DNA of 64,000 nt from Anaerolineaceae bacterium (lineage in GTDB: Bacteria > Chloroflexota > Anaerolineae > Anaerolineales > Anaerolineaceae), in NCBI GenBank assembly GCA_030653365.1, contig JAURZL010000010.1, forward strand, positions 248,001 through 312,000. Direction: 5' to 3'. Under the pieces are notes generated by a model. It was not told the origin of the DNA. It made no database searches and saw only the letters and a list, made by a program, of their open reading frames with translations. Position 1 is the stretch's first letter. Every line of letters begins with the position of its first letter. Made by a program: the position numbers and the translations under genes. Positions 9,384-17,822 of this stretch are shown in pieces.

Positions 9384-9884
9384 CTATACGTCCAATGGCA
9401 GCTGATTCAATTGCTGGCTGACAGTCACCGGCACCGAACCCATCAATGCTTTTTCGGTAAAACACATTTTCCGTGAAATGCGGACTAAATCAGCGATCTT
9501 TTGAGGATCTTCATCGGATTCGATTAGAATTTCAATTTCAAAGCCATCACAAAATCCTTCAGCATCCCCTCTCAGAACAGATCCCTGTTCGTGAAAATGC
9601 GCTGTTACATTAACTCGTTCATTACGAATGGTTAATTTTCGTTTGGTCGCTACCTGCGACACATGTGAGATGAGTCAAAGTGCCATTCCAGCGACAAAAT
9701 AGGAGAGCGGAGTAGGTGCCGTACCTTCGCCACCTGGCATGTAGGTGCCTTCATCACTGATGAAAGCATACATACGGCCAGTTTCTGGTTGACCTGCGAG
9801 AACCTGTTTGCGCCACTTTTCGATCGATGAAGCCTCCGCTCGTACCTCAATATCGCGGAAGCCTGCTGGTTGTTTGGTTGTCAT
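9384..9884 (-). CDS. OsmC-family peroxidase, candidate selenoprotein with in-frame TGA (Sec70)
   Basis: OsmC/Ohr proteins reduce organic hydroperoxides with two reactive cysteines. Read through one TGA (9675-9677), this frame gives 166 residues. Residues 1-69 come before the TGA and contain GTAPTPLSYFVAGMAL. The TGA is residue 70, and the frame continues without other stops to TAG at 9384-9386. In the family the reactive Cys follows a Pro-x-x-x-x-x-x-A-x-x-x-x pattern at exactly this place (compare GAAHAGC in the second OsmC gene here). The second family Cys is kept as Cys141 in RKMCFTEKAL. The ATG at 9884 has AAAGGA eight bases upstream. A SECIS-like hairpin follows the TGA. The alternative is a nonsense-mutated pseudogene or a sequencing error; the open downstream frame, the position and the hairpin argue against that. 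Confidence 0.8.
9644..9663 (-). promoter_or_regulatory. Candidate bacterial SECIS hairpin directing selenocysteine insertion
   Basis: Counting the TGA as bases 1-3 on the minus strand, bases 18-22 GUCGC pair with 28-32 GCGAC around the loop AGGUA (23-27). U17 is bulged, and U15-G16 pair with C33-A34. The E. coli fdhF element has a bulged U17 and loop AGGUCU with G22-G23-U24. Here the bulge is at the same distance and the loop G24-G25-U26 is two bases further on. The distance is within the range used for bacterial SECIS elements. SelB binding is inferred. Confidence 0.75.
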
Positions 9885-10312
9885 GATCTTTCCTTTCTTT
9901 GGTGTTTTTATTGATCTTATCTTGAGTTTATCATAATTGTGGTGTGAAAGATTTGATCTGATTTCAAATTTCAACCTGATGAAAGACAGATATACGCTTT
10001 TCCTGAAATTAATATTGATCAAATTAAAATAAATAGTCCAGGTCTTGAATATCTTTCCATTATAATAATAATGTTTATTTTTTGTTACTAATATGTTTTT
10101 ATTTTGTTTCTAATCAGTTTGTTTTTAGTTGATGTTCAAGAAAAACATCAAACTATATGATAGAATTTTTCTTGAGGGGAACACTTTTCTTAATGATTTT
10201 CTGAAATTTTTCTAGTAACAATTAACTGCATCATTAAGTACATCATCATAAAACAATTTATTATTTAGAATCAGGCATACGCTGTCTTTAAAAATTATTA
10301 TTGAGCAAATTT
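9885..10312. other. AT-rich intergenic region, divergent promoters
   Basis: No gene is visible. The region must hold the promoters of the minus-strand OsmC gene and the plus-strand cyclase. An inverted repeat TTGATGTT/AACATCAA (10129-10136 and 10144-10151, 7-base loop) is the only clear structure and could be an operator. Confidence 0.5.
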
Positions 10313-13132
10313 ATGAAATTTATCTATCTTAAACAACTAATCAACCGCATGCCAAAATTTGTATTTCCTTTGGCAGCTACCCTGCTTTATATCTTGATAT
10401 TCATTTCCTTCCAAGAGATGATTGGAGGAGGGCTTGCTGCATTTTCCATGTTTCCGGTAATCCTGGCTGGTTGGTTTCTTGGTATTAATGCTGCATTGTT
10501 TTGGAGTCTGATCGTTCTGATACTAAATATAATTCTCTATTCTACCTTTATTGGTGTTGAAAATACCGGGACTTATTTACTCGAAGCTTTTCCAGCATTT
10601 TTGTCGATCTTTGCAGCCGGAGTTGTAGCTGGCTGGATTAGAAGTTTAGACCAAAAAAACAAACTGGAGTTAGCAGAACGAAAAAAGGTAGAGCTTGCGC
10701 TTCAAATAAGTGAAAATAAATTCCGTACACAATTCGAAAACATGGTTGAAGGTATGGCAATTGATCAGATCATTTATGAAGATGGAGAACCCATTGATTG
10801 GATCATTACCGATGTCAACCCGGCGTTTGAAAGGATTATGGAATTATCGCGCGAGGATGTCATTGGAAAGTTGGCAACTACCATTTACGGATCTTATGCG
10901 ACGATTGAACCATTTTTAAAAGTTTTTGATACTGTCTTGAAAACCGGAACAGCAATATCAAACCAGCAACATCATCTCATTCGGGAAAGGAAAATCACCT
11001 TCTCAGCATCTTCATTAGGTGACAATCATATCGCAGTAATTTTCAATGATGTAACCGAACAAGACAAAGCTCTTCAATCTGAACAGAAACAACGCGATTT
11101 TGCGATCACAATGGGAAAGATCACCTCAGCCCTCAATAAAACCATGAAATTTGATGAGGTTCTGGATATTATTCTGGAAAATATGGGCCAGTTTGTCACC
11201 TTCCAAGCAGCAGATATTACCCTTATTCAGGACGGTAAGTTACGAATGGCACGTCACATTGGATATGCAAAGTTTGGATTGGAAAATTTTGCCGAAAATT
11301 TCCATGTTACTCTAGATGCGATTTCAACAGCTAAGTGGATGTACCAAAACCAAATCCCTTTAATTATTTCAGATACATCTTCGGCAGATTTGTGGACAAC
11401 ATTTCCAGAGGTTGCCTGGATTAAATCATACATGGGTCTACCCATCATCGCCAAAGGGAATATGGTGGGTATCTTGAATTTTCACAGCGCTCAAAAAGGA
11501 TATTACGAAGGATTTCCTTATAAACAATTAATGCCTTTCGCTGAACAGGTTGCGATTGCGATTGATAATGCCCGCACATTTGAAGATGCACAGAAGCGTT
11601 CTCACCGGCTTGCGTTGATCAACCAGGTCGCATTCCAACTTTCTCAGCCTTCAGATCTGGAAACAATTCAACAATTGGCTGTTGATTGTATGGCTAGTGC
11701 TTTAAATCTTGAACAGGTCGGTCTGGCATTGCTTAATCAGGATAAAGATAGTTTAACAATCGTCTCGGATCATCCAGCTCCAGACAATTCCTCTTCTAAA
11801 GGTTCCATCATTACATTAGAAAACAATCCTTCCATGGATTATATTTTCAAGCATAAAACATCCTTTTTATCAAAAGACGCTCAACATGACCCCATGCTGG
11901 AAGCTGTAAAACATTTCATGGTCGGTCAGAGAATTTATTCGATTTTGATCATCCCCCTGATTATTGGTGGAGATGTGATTGGAACAATTGGCTGTGATGT
12001 CACTTCTGAAAAGCGTATCTTAACCCAGGATGAAATTAACCTAGCAGAAATTCTTGCAAATCTTGTGGCAGGTCAAATTGAACAGGCTCGCCTGTTATCG
12101 ATGGAAAAGAAAAGAACAGCCGAACTTGCCATGCTGCATGAAACTTCACTGGCAATCACCCAGCCTTACGATTTATCTCAGCTGCATCAACAAATTATTG
12201 AAAAAGCTGTCTGGTTACTAGATTCATCTGCCGGGATGTTATACCTGGAGACCAAAGACAAAGATATCCTAGAGTGTAAAGTAAGCTTTAATAACCAATA
12301 TGATCCGGTAGGAACAAAGCTTCGAATGGGGGAAGGTGCTGCTGGAATTGTTGCACAAACACATCAACCTCTTATTATTTCGAATTATGGAACATGGGCA
12401 CAAAAACCAAATACCTTTCGCAATGTAGTAGATGATTTTCCATTATTGTCTGTACCAGTTTTTTGGCAATCAGAGATTAAAGGTGTAATTCAAATTGCCA
12501 GAGAACCTGGAAAACAAACTTTTGATAAAAATGATGCTGATTTGTTATCATTATTTTCAAGCCAGGTAGCAATAACCTTAGAAAACTCTCGTCTTTATCA
12601 GGAAGTACAGGAATTAGCCATATTGGATCCATTAACAGGAGTTTATAATCGGCGCGGTTTTACTGAAATTGCTGAACGCGAAATTGAGCGTGCTCAGAGA
12701 TTCCAGAATCCGTTAGCCTTACTATTTTTGGATTTGGATAAATTCAAGGATGTAAATGATACACATGGTCATGGTGTAGGAGATCAAATTCTTACCGATA
12801 TTGCCAATCGCTGTAAAAGTACTTTGAGAAATGTAGATGTTATTTGCCGCCAGGGTGGAGAAGAATTTGTTATTCTGCTGGTTGAGAGTAATTTAAAAAC
12901 TGCTGTGAAAATCGCCAAACGAATCCAATCCGTTATCAAGGTTTACCCTTTTCAAACCGAAGCAGGTTCAATTTCATTAACTGTCAGTATCGGTGTAGCA
13001 GAATATCAATCAGACATGACAGGCATAGATAACCTGATTCATCACGCAGACCTGGCAATGTATAAAGCAAAATCATCCGGTAGAGATTGTGTAGTTCCTT
13101 TTCTCATTGATGACGATTCTAAAAATACTTGA
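10313..13132 (+). CDS. Membrane diguanylate cyclase with PAS, multiple GAF and GGDEF domains
   Basis: The product has about 939 residues. An N-terminal membrane part with several helices (about 15-115, MASE1-like) is followed by a PAS domain (about 130-250), at least three GAF-type sensor domains (about 270-425, 440-610 and 620-765) and a C-terminal GGDEF domain. The active site reads RQGGEEF, an accepted GGEEF variant, and RNVD five residues upstream is an intact inhibitory I-site. It should make c-di-GMP from two GTP in response to membrane and cytosolic signals. I chose the ATG at 10313 over the TTG at 10301. It appears monocistronic. Confidence 0.9.
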   Translation: MKFIYLKQLINRMPKFVFPLAATLLYILIFISFQEMIGGGLAAFSMFPVILAGWFLGINAALFWSLIVLILNIILYSTFIGVENTGTYLLEAFPAFLSIFAAGVVAGWIRSLDQKNKLELAERKKVELALQISENKFRTQFENMVEGMAIDQIIYEDGEPIDWIITDVNPAFERIMELSREDVIGKLATTIYGSYATIEPFLKVFDTVLKTGTAISNQQHHLIRERKITFSASSLGDNHIAVIFNDVTEQDKALQSEQKQRDFAITMGKITSALNKTMKFDEVLDIILENMGQFVTFQAADITLIQDGKLRMARHIGYAKFGLENFAENFHVTLDAISTAKWMYQNQIPLIISDTSSADLWTTFPEVAWIKSYMGLPIIAKGNMVGILNFHSAQKGYYEGFPYKQLMPFAEQVAIAIDNARTFEDAQKRSHRLALINQVAFQLSQPSDLETIQQLAVDCMASALNLEQVGLALLNQDKDSLTIVSDHPAPDNSSSKGSIITLENNPSMDYIFKHKTSFLSKDAQHDPMLEAVKHFMVGQRIYSILIIPLIIGGDVIGTIGCDVTSEKRILTQDEINLAEILANLVAGQIEQARLLSMEKKRTAELAMLHETSLAITQPYDLSQLHQQIIEKAVWLLDSSAGMLYLETKDKDILECKVSFNNQYDPVGTKLRMGEGAAGIVAQTHQPLIISNYGTWAQKPNTFRNVVDDFPLLSVPVFWQSEIKGVIQIAREPGKQTFDKNDADLLSLFSSQVAITLENSRLYQEVQELAILDPLTGVYNRRGFTEIAEREIERAQRFQNPLALLFLDLDKFKDVNDTHGHGVGDQILTDIANRCKSTLRNVDVICRQGGEEFVILLVESNLKTAVKIAKRIQSVIKVYPFQTEAGSISLTVSIGVAEYQSDMTGIDNLIHHADLAMYKAKSSGRDCVVPFLIDDDSKNT

Positions 13133-13518
13133 AATAATTAACACTCCATGATGTATCCATTCTTTGAAAAAGACGCTACTTGCGTCAAAATTGAGATTAT
13201 TAATTTTCTCATACCCTCTCATGTTTGGTCGATAGAAATAATGATTTCATCAATGATAGCATTCACCACTTTCTCGGAAATGTAGTCCTATTCTATCTTC
13301 ACAATCTGGATTTAAGCTTTCCTTTTGCTGCGAATTGCTAACTAACTTTCAGATTAAGACAATTGATCATTTGATGTAGAAGGGATCAGTTCAATTCAGA
13401 TGTTAATGGATTAAGAAATTAATCCTTTGATTAATCCATTTAGATGATGTCTAATTTCGATTGAATCCATAAACTAATCATTAAAGAGAAATGATTTTTT
13501 TAAATGGCGGGGGAAAAC
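13133..13518. other. Intergenic region with inverted repeats
   Basis: No gene is supported. A hairpin GACGC/GCGTC at 13172-13186 and a perfect 10-base inverted repeat AATGGATTAA (13405-13414)/TTAATCCATT (13431-13440) are visible. The second lies about 80 bp before the next ORF and may be an operator or a transcript hairpin. Confidence 0.4.
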
Positions 13519-13779
13519 ATGAGCACAAACAAAACTCTGTATCAACCCAAAGGATATCCAATCTGCATAGAGGAAATGCTTGACAAGTACCGGACACCGA
13601 ATGCGAATGAAATGAAGAATGAATACCTGGTTGAACTTGAAGGAGAATCCAAAACGATTCCGATTGGTGCTCCCAGGGTTAAGGTTGACATTCATAGTGA
13701 AAACCACAGATTGGATAACCAGGGACTTCCGTTACTCACCTTCGAAAAAATGGATCTGGCTTTCCTCATGGGGATATAA
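13519..13779 (+). CDS. Small hypothetical protein
   Basis: Starting at the ATG at 13519 the product has 86 residues. GGGGGAA (13509-13515) is a good ribosome binding site for it; the ATG at 13504 is the alternative. The sequence is polar, without membrane segment or known motif, and reads as a folded or DNA-associated small protein only by impression. It ends with FLMGI. Another frame stays open across the 3' end and encodes a hydrophobic tail, which leaves room for a frameshifted longer form. Confidence 0.45.
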   Translation: MSTNKTLYQPKGYPICIEEMLDKYRTPNANEMKNEYLVELEGESKTIPIGAPRVKVDIHSENHRLDNQGLPLLTFEKMDLAFLMGI

Positions 13780-13923
13780 ACTGGTAAAACTAATAATTAT
13801 TGTTTTTGCGTTAACTTAAATTGTTAATTTCCGGTTTTATTTTTATTCTACCTGTCCTTCAAACACAACATACCCATTTAGCGGTAGCCCTCACCGAGGG
13901 TAACCCCCCCAATCTCGATAAAA

Positions 13924-13945
13924 AAAGACCCTCTTGTGAAGGTCT
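13924..13945 (-). terminator. Terminator of tRNA-Asp
   Basis: On the minus strand AGACC (13945-13941) pairs with GGTCT (13930-13926), followed by a run of T. It lies 12 bases after the tRNA end. Confidence 0.7.
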
Positions 13946-13956
13946 CTTCGCTCAGG

Positions 13957-14029
13957 CGGGAGCGACGGGGTTCGAACCCGCGGTCTCGGCCTTGACAGGG
14001 CCGCATGTTAGCCACTACACCACGCCCCC
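13957..14029 (-). tRNA. tRNA-Asp (anticodon GTC), CCA not encoded
   Basis: On the minus strand the acceptor GGGGGCG pairs with CGCTCCC (one G-U). The anticodon stem CGGCC/GGCCG holds the loop CTGTCAA, giving anticodon GTC. The T-loop GGTTCGAACCC is present. The discriminator G is followed by CCT, so CCA must be added enzymatically, unlike the tRNA-Pro in this window. Confidence 0.96.
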
Positions 14030-14241
14030 GAGTAAAAAGATTCTACCATAAACCTTCAAAAATGGAAGGGAGAATTTTTTCGATCAGGATTGATTTTATA
14101 AGATTTTTTTTGGGGAACTATCTATTGGGCTTGATTTTTTCTGATCCACTGACCAGGAGAATACTGTTCTCACGCTGGAAGAAAAATTCTTTAATTTATT
14201 TATACTAAAATCAGGTTATTAGTCAAAGATAAGGATTGGTA

Positions 14242-15201
14242 ATGTCAAATTTTCAAATCAAGAATCTAGTGCCTGATGATATTCCGGCATTAATGCAATT
14301 GCAGCAAGAATATGCCCGAAATTATCCTGGAGTTCAAATTTTACCGGGAGGTCTGTATTTATCCCCCGCCTTTCATCAAGGTCAGGATCTGTTTTGTGCT
14401 TATCACCCTAATGGACAGATGCTAGGGTTTTCCGTTGTATATGTACAATTGGCAGGGAACAACGGTGATAAAAAATATACTGTCTGGGCAGAAGTAAAAA
14501 TAATTCCAACCATGAATCGGATGAGTATCTTGCGTGATAACCTGCTCGATCAAATTCTCAGACGCACCAGGGAACTGACGCTCGATCACTCAAATTTACC
14601 AATTGAGATGAATTTCCAGTATTTCCCTTATGAAATTGAGAGTATTGCTTTTATAAAAAGTAAAGGTTTTTCTTATGACGGAAGCATTTACACGATGCAA
14701 TGTGATTTAAGTAAACCTATTTTGACCATTGGCACTCCAGAAGGGTATCTATTGAAACCTTGGCGTTTGGAAAAACAGGAAGAGCGGGAAATGTACATTC
14801 AGGCTCGCAACCTTTGTTTTCCTAATGCCCCCATCTCGTTGGATGAATGGATCTATTTTATGAGTTCGCCAACCTGGTCAACCGCAACCAATTTTGCTAT
14901 TTTCCAGGATGACCAACTGGCAGGCTGCCTGACCACTTTTTGGGATGAGGAAAAGAATCGAAACCTTCCACAAAAGATTGGTTATACTGAATACATCTTT
15001 GTCTGCCCGCAATGGCGTCGTAAGGGATTGGCCAGTGCCATGATAACAAATGCATTACAGTATTTACAGAAAAATGGTATGCAATTTGCTCAATTGCAGG
15101 TCCGTACTGATAATCGTGATGCCCTCAATCTGTATGAAAAGCTGGGCTTTACCGTCATTCAAGAAAGTGGAATATTTACCCGGGAACTGGATTTTCTTTA
15201 A
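14242..15201 (+). CDS. GNAT-family N-acetyltransferase (two-domain)
   Basis: The product has 319 residues from the ATG at 14242, with AAGGA at 14231-14235. The C-terminal half (about 165-319) is a clear GNAT domain: FVCPQWRRKGLASAMI matches the acetyl-CoA binding R/Q-x-x-G-x-G/A motif and NALNLYEKLGF-like sequence (DALNLYEKLGF) is the family's final helix-strand. The N-terminal half looks like a second, degenerate GNAT domain. The substrate is unknown. It stands alone downstream of tRNA-Asp. Confidence 0.85.
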   Translation: MSNFQIKNLVPDDIPALMQLQQEYARNYPGVQILPGGLYLSPAFHQGQDLFCAYHPNGQMLGFSVVYVQLAGNNGDKKYTVWAEVKIIPTMNRMSILRDNLLDQILRRTRELTLDHSNLPIEMNFQYFPYEIESIAFIKSKGFSYDGSIYTMQCDLSKPILTIGTPEGYLLKPWRLEKQEEREMYIQARNLCFPNAPISLDEWIYFMSSPTWSTATNFAIFQDDQLAGCLTTFWDEEKNRNLPQKIGYTEYIFVCPQWRRKGLASAMITNALQYLQKNGMQFAQLQVRTDNRDALNLYEKLGFTVIQESGIFTRELDFL

Positions 15202-15299
15202 ATCCAATTCACTCCAATCTGGTTGGAAACTCATCAAATAACAAATCCAGATTCTTAATCAACTTCTCGAAAAAAATTTTCTTTTCATGGGAAGTGCTT

Positions 15300-16175
15300 T
15301 CACCGTTGTCGATATCCATGCAATAGTATGATGATCACCCCTGCCAGAATGAAAACCGCGGTCAGATAGAATAGTGGAGTAGGAATTTCTCGAAAGAAGA
15401 AGTAACCCATCACCGCCGAAAAAATGATTTGTCCAAGATTTGCTACACTGACCACTTGCCCCCTGAAATTTTTCATAGAATAATTTAATATAGTGTGGCC
15501 GCCAAATGTGGGAATGATGGCCAAACCAAAAAAGAGAAGGATATTGGTCAGCGAATAACTCTTTATTGGATTAACAAAAGGTAATGCCCACAGCAGACAG
15601 AAAAGGCCGGCAGATAAATACAGCGGCCACATATATAACCATAATGGCAACCGTCCGCTGTTTTTGCGTCCCAATGCCAGGTATGCAGCCAGAAAGAGCA
15701 TAGAGAGGAATGTCAGGGTATGACCACGAAAACCAGGGTCATTCACATCAAATCTCGCAAATCCAAGCACCAATAATCCAGTTAATGCAAGGAGTGTACC
15801 CAGAATTTCAACGCGGTTGATCCGCTCACGAAAAGAGATCCACAGAAAAAATGGCATCACGGCTGGCGTGGCATTGACAATCAGGCTGGCATTCGCTACC
15901 GGCGTCAGAGCAATCCCCATGTTCCAGGTAATAAAGTGTAATCCCAGTAACATTCCTGGGATTATCGACCAGCGAATCTGGCGAATACCATATGGCAGTT
16001 TGTATGAATTTTTCTCCCGCAGGAAAAAAGGAAGCATGAAAAGAGTGGCAATCAACAAACGGTAGGCAGCCAAAAGATAGGGATTCTCATCGCTGACTTT
16101 AATCATAATCACAGCGGTGGAACAACACAGTACCCCAAAAGCGAGCATTGCAACCTGAATCCAGCGTCGATGCAT
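15300..16175 (-). CDS. EamA/DMT-superfamily permease
   Basis: This 291-residue membrane protein has about ten hydrophobic helices arranged as two EamA repeats (about 10-140 and 155-288). ALTPVANASLIVNATPAV and the second-half GQVVSVANLGQIIF are the typical repeat cores. Members export metabolites such as amino acids or take up small solutes; nothing here tells which. It lies downstream of the DUF2202 gene but is separated from it by a strong hairpin. Confidence 0.88.
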   Translation of the reverse strand: MHRRWIQVAMLAFGVLCCSTAVIMIKVSDENPYLLAAYRLLIATLFMLPFFLREKNSYKLPYGIRQIRWSIIPGMLLGLHFITWNMGIALTPVANASLIVNATPAVMPFFLWISFRERINRVEILGTLLALTGLLVLGFARFDVNDPGFRGHTLTFLSMLFLAAYLALGRKNSGRLPLWLYMWPLYLSAGLFCLLWALPFVNPIKSYSLTNILLFFGLAIIPTFGGHTILNYSMKNFRGQVVSVANLGQIIFSAVMGYFFFREIPTPLFYLTAVFILAGVIIILLHGYRQR

Positions 16176-16204
16176 GTAGGGATTATAACAATGTTAGTAT
16201 TAAA

Positions 16205-16246
16205 TGAGAACTTCACACCGAATTCTATGCTGGTGTGAAGTTCTCA
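16205..16246 (-). terminator. Strong hairpin terminator of the DUF2202 gene
   Basis: TGAGAACTTCACACC (16205-16219) and GGTGTGAAGTTCTCA (16232-16246) form a perfect 15-bp stem with a 12-base loop. A short T-rich stretch follows on the minus strand. It sits 37 bp after the stop at 16284. Confidence 0.7.
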
Positions 16247-16283
16247 ACAAAATTCTGAGAGGAGAGATTGGAATCTTTTAGAA

Positions 16284-16985
16284 TTAGCGGCGTCCACCTC
16301 GACGGCCCTGAGTAGTTGTACTCTGGAAACGTCCATTACCATTGGCATTGGATTGGTTAATGATCTCATCGAAAACAATTTGTGTCATGAATTGTGGTTG
16401 GTAGGTCTCACCTGTTTGGCGATTATAATTGTTTGCAAAAGCTTTCAGGTGACTATAAGAACCTTTTAGGAGACTCTCAAATACCCGGACAATATCAGCA
16501 TTTGTTGTTTCCTTCAAACCATCCTGAAGGTCTAGAATGTCGATTTCTTCGATCGCCCCACCTACTAATAATGCATCAGAAATCGATTGACTCCCTTGGA
16601 CAACCAAGCTGTCATATAATTCCTGGAGGTCCTGATTGGTAAACTCACCTGCTTCTGCAAGCATAGGATCTTCCAAACCATAACGGAAAATTAATGTTTT
16701 AACAGCATCCATATGGCGTTGTTCACTCTTTGCAATATTTTCAAAGATTGCCAAATTCCATTTATCAAAAAGCGTCTGGTATACATCACGAGCTAATTTT
16801 TCTTCTTCTCTCATGAATAAGAGAGCATCAATTTCATTTTGAGTAAGTTCGATACTGGTAGTTTGTTGCTCCTCTTTAGCTACAGTGGATTGATTACTGA
16901 AAGCAGATACTGATTCTAAATTATTGAAACCCAATATGCCTAAAATGGCAGTTAAAATTGTTATTTTTAAAATTGTCTTTTTCAT
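16284..16985 (-). CDS. Secreted DUF2202 ferritin-like protein
   Basis: The chosen ATG at 16985 has AAGGA six to seven bases upstream and starts a clean signal peptide (about residues 1-29, ending near SVSAFS); the frame is open further upstream. The mature part (about 45-215) matches DUF2202: MREEEKLARDVY, then SEQRHMDAV, with Glu and His residues spaced as in a four-helix ferritin-like bundle that may bind two metals. The C-terminus is Gly/Arg-rich. The function of the family is not established. It should act outside the membrane. Confidence 0.85.
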   Translation of the reverse strand: MKKTILKITILTAILGILGFNNLESVSAFSNQSTVAKEEQQTTSIELTQNEIDALLFMREEEKLARDVYQTLFDKWNLAIFENIAKSEQRHMDAVKTLIFRYGLEDPMLAEAGEFTNQDLQELYDSLVVQGSQSISDALLVGGAIEEIDILDLQDGLKETTNADIVRVFESLLKGSYSHLKAFANNYNRQTGETYQPQFMTQIVFDEIINQSNANGNGRFQSTTTQGRRGGRR

Positions 16986-17170
16986 TTTTTTCCTTTTTAT
17001 CATTCTTTCGAAATAACGATCATGTTGATATCTTAACCGGAACATATCAATTTTTTATTCAGGATATATTTAGAACTTATTTGGATTTTTCTGAAGAAGT
17101 GATTCGCAATTCAAAAGATCGTGAATGAATTCACAAAAATAAAAATTCACTTGCGTTTAATCTTTTTCGC

Positions 17171-17176
17171 TATAAT
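17171..17176 (+). promoter_or_regulatory. Candidate -10 box upstream of the CBS protein
   Basis: A consensus TATAAT lies in a GCTATAATAAAATT context about 120 bp before the start codon. No convincing -35 hexamer is at 17 bp, so the call is weak. The AT-rich tail after the box recurs upstream of other genes in this window. Confidence 0.3.
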
Positions 17177-17294
17177 AAAATTGAATCATAATATCACTGG
17201 AAATTCTACAACGTCGCTTATGGGCTCATCATGCCCAGTTGAATTGAAAAAAATTCAAATGAATCATTCAATTACCAAAAAATAAGGAGATTGT

Positions 17295-17738
17295 ATGAAC
17301 ACAGTTAAGGACATTCTGGCAGAAAAAGGCAAACAAGTCTGGTCGGTTGAACCAAAAACTACCTTGATTGAAACATTAAAAACTTTGAGAGCCCATAGTG
17401 TTGGTGCTTTATTGGTTGTGGAAGCAGGTGAGGTTAAAGGGATCATCTCAGAACGAGACTTTTCCTACAGAATCGCTGAAGAAAGTGCCTGCCCGTTGGA
17501 TTCACCGGTTTCCGCCTGGATGACAAAAGAAGTGATTGCCGTTCAACCCAATACTACGATTAATGAATGTATGCAATTAATGTCGCGAGAGCACATACGC
17601 CACCTGCCTGTTGTAGAAAATGATCATTTGGTTGGATTGATTTCCATTGGGGATGTGGTTCGTGCTGTAATCAGTGGTCAACAATCCACCATTCTTGGGC
17701 TGGAAAATTATATCCTCAGCCAGAGACTAACGAATTAA
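17295..17738 (+). CDS. CBS-pair domain protein
   Basis: The 147-residue cytosolic protein consists of two CBS motifs (about 10-65 and 75-130). LRAHSVGALLVVE plus GIISERDFSYRIA and MSREHIRHLPVVE plus GLISIGDVVRAVI are the standard repeats. Stand-alone CBS pairs bind adenine nucleotides (AMP, ATP, SAM or NADH) and act as energy sensors on a partner protein, which is not identifiable here. TAAGGAG precedes the ATG. It ends at a hairpin convergent with xylulokinase. Confidence 0.92.
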   Translation: MNTVKDILAEKGKQVWSVEPKTTLIETLKTLRAHSVGALLVVEAGEVKGIISERDFSYRIAEESACPLDSPVSAWMTKEVIAVQPNTTINECMQLMSREHIRHLPVVENDHLVGLISIGDVVRAVISGQQSTILGLENYILSQRLTN

Positions 17739-17770
17739 CCAGTTATCTTCATTCAGAATTTAAAATTAAA

Positions 17771-17807
17771 GAGCAATGATCCATATGAAACGATGGAACC
17801 ATTGCTC
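17771..17807. terminator. Bidirectional terminator between CBS protein and xylulokinase
   Basis: GAGCAATG (17771-17778) pairs with CATTGCTC (17800-17807), with an inner CCAT/ATGG helix. AT-rich flanks lie on both sides, and it sits between two convergent genes. Confidence 0.6.
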
Positions 17808-17822
17808 TACTTTACCTGTTAA

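Noticed and set aside
9384..10022. Two separate minus-strand genes, one ending and one starting near 9670
   Set aside because: Both halves are in the same frame with a single TGA between them and together make one complete OsmC-family domain, so one gene is the better reading.
13172..13186. GACGC/GCGTC hairpin after the cyclase gene as its terminator
   Set aside because: No T-run follows on the plus strand; the T-run lies on the minus side, where no gene precedes it.
13821..14051. Plus-strand 76-codon frame over tRNA-Asp
   Set aside because: Its last part is the antisense of the tRNA; such frames are a known artefact.
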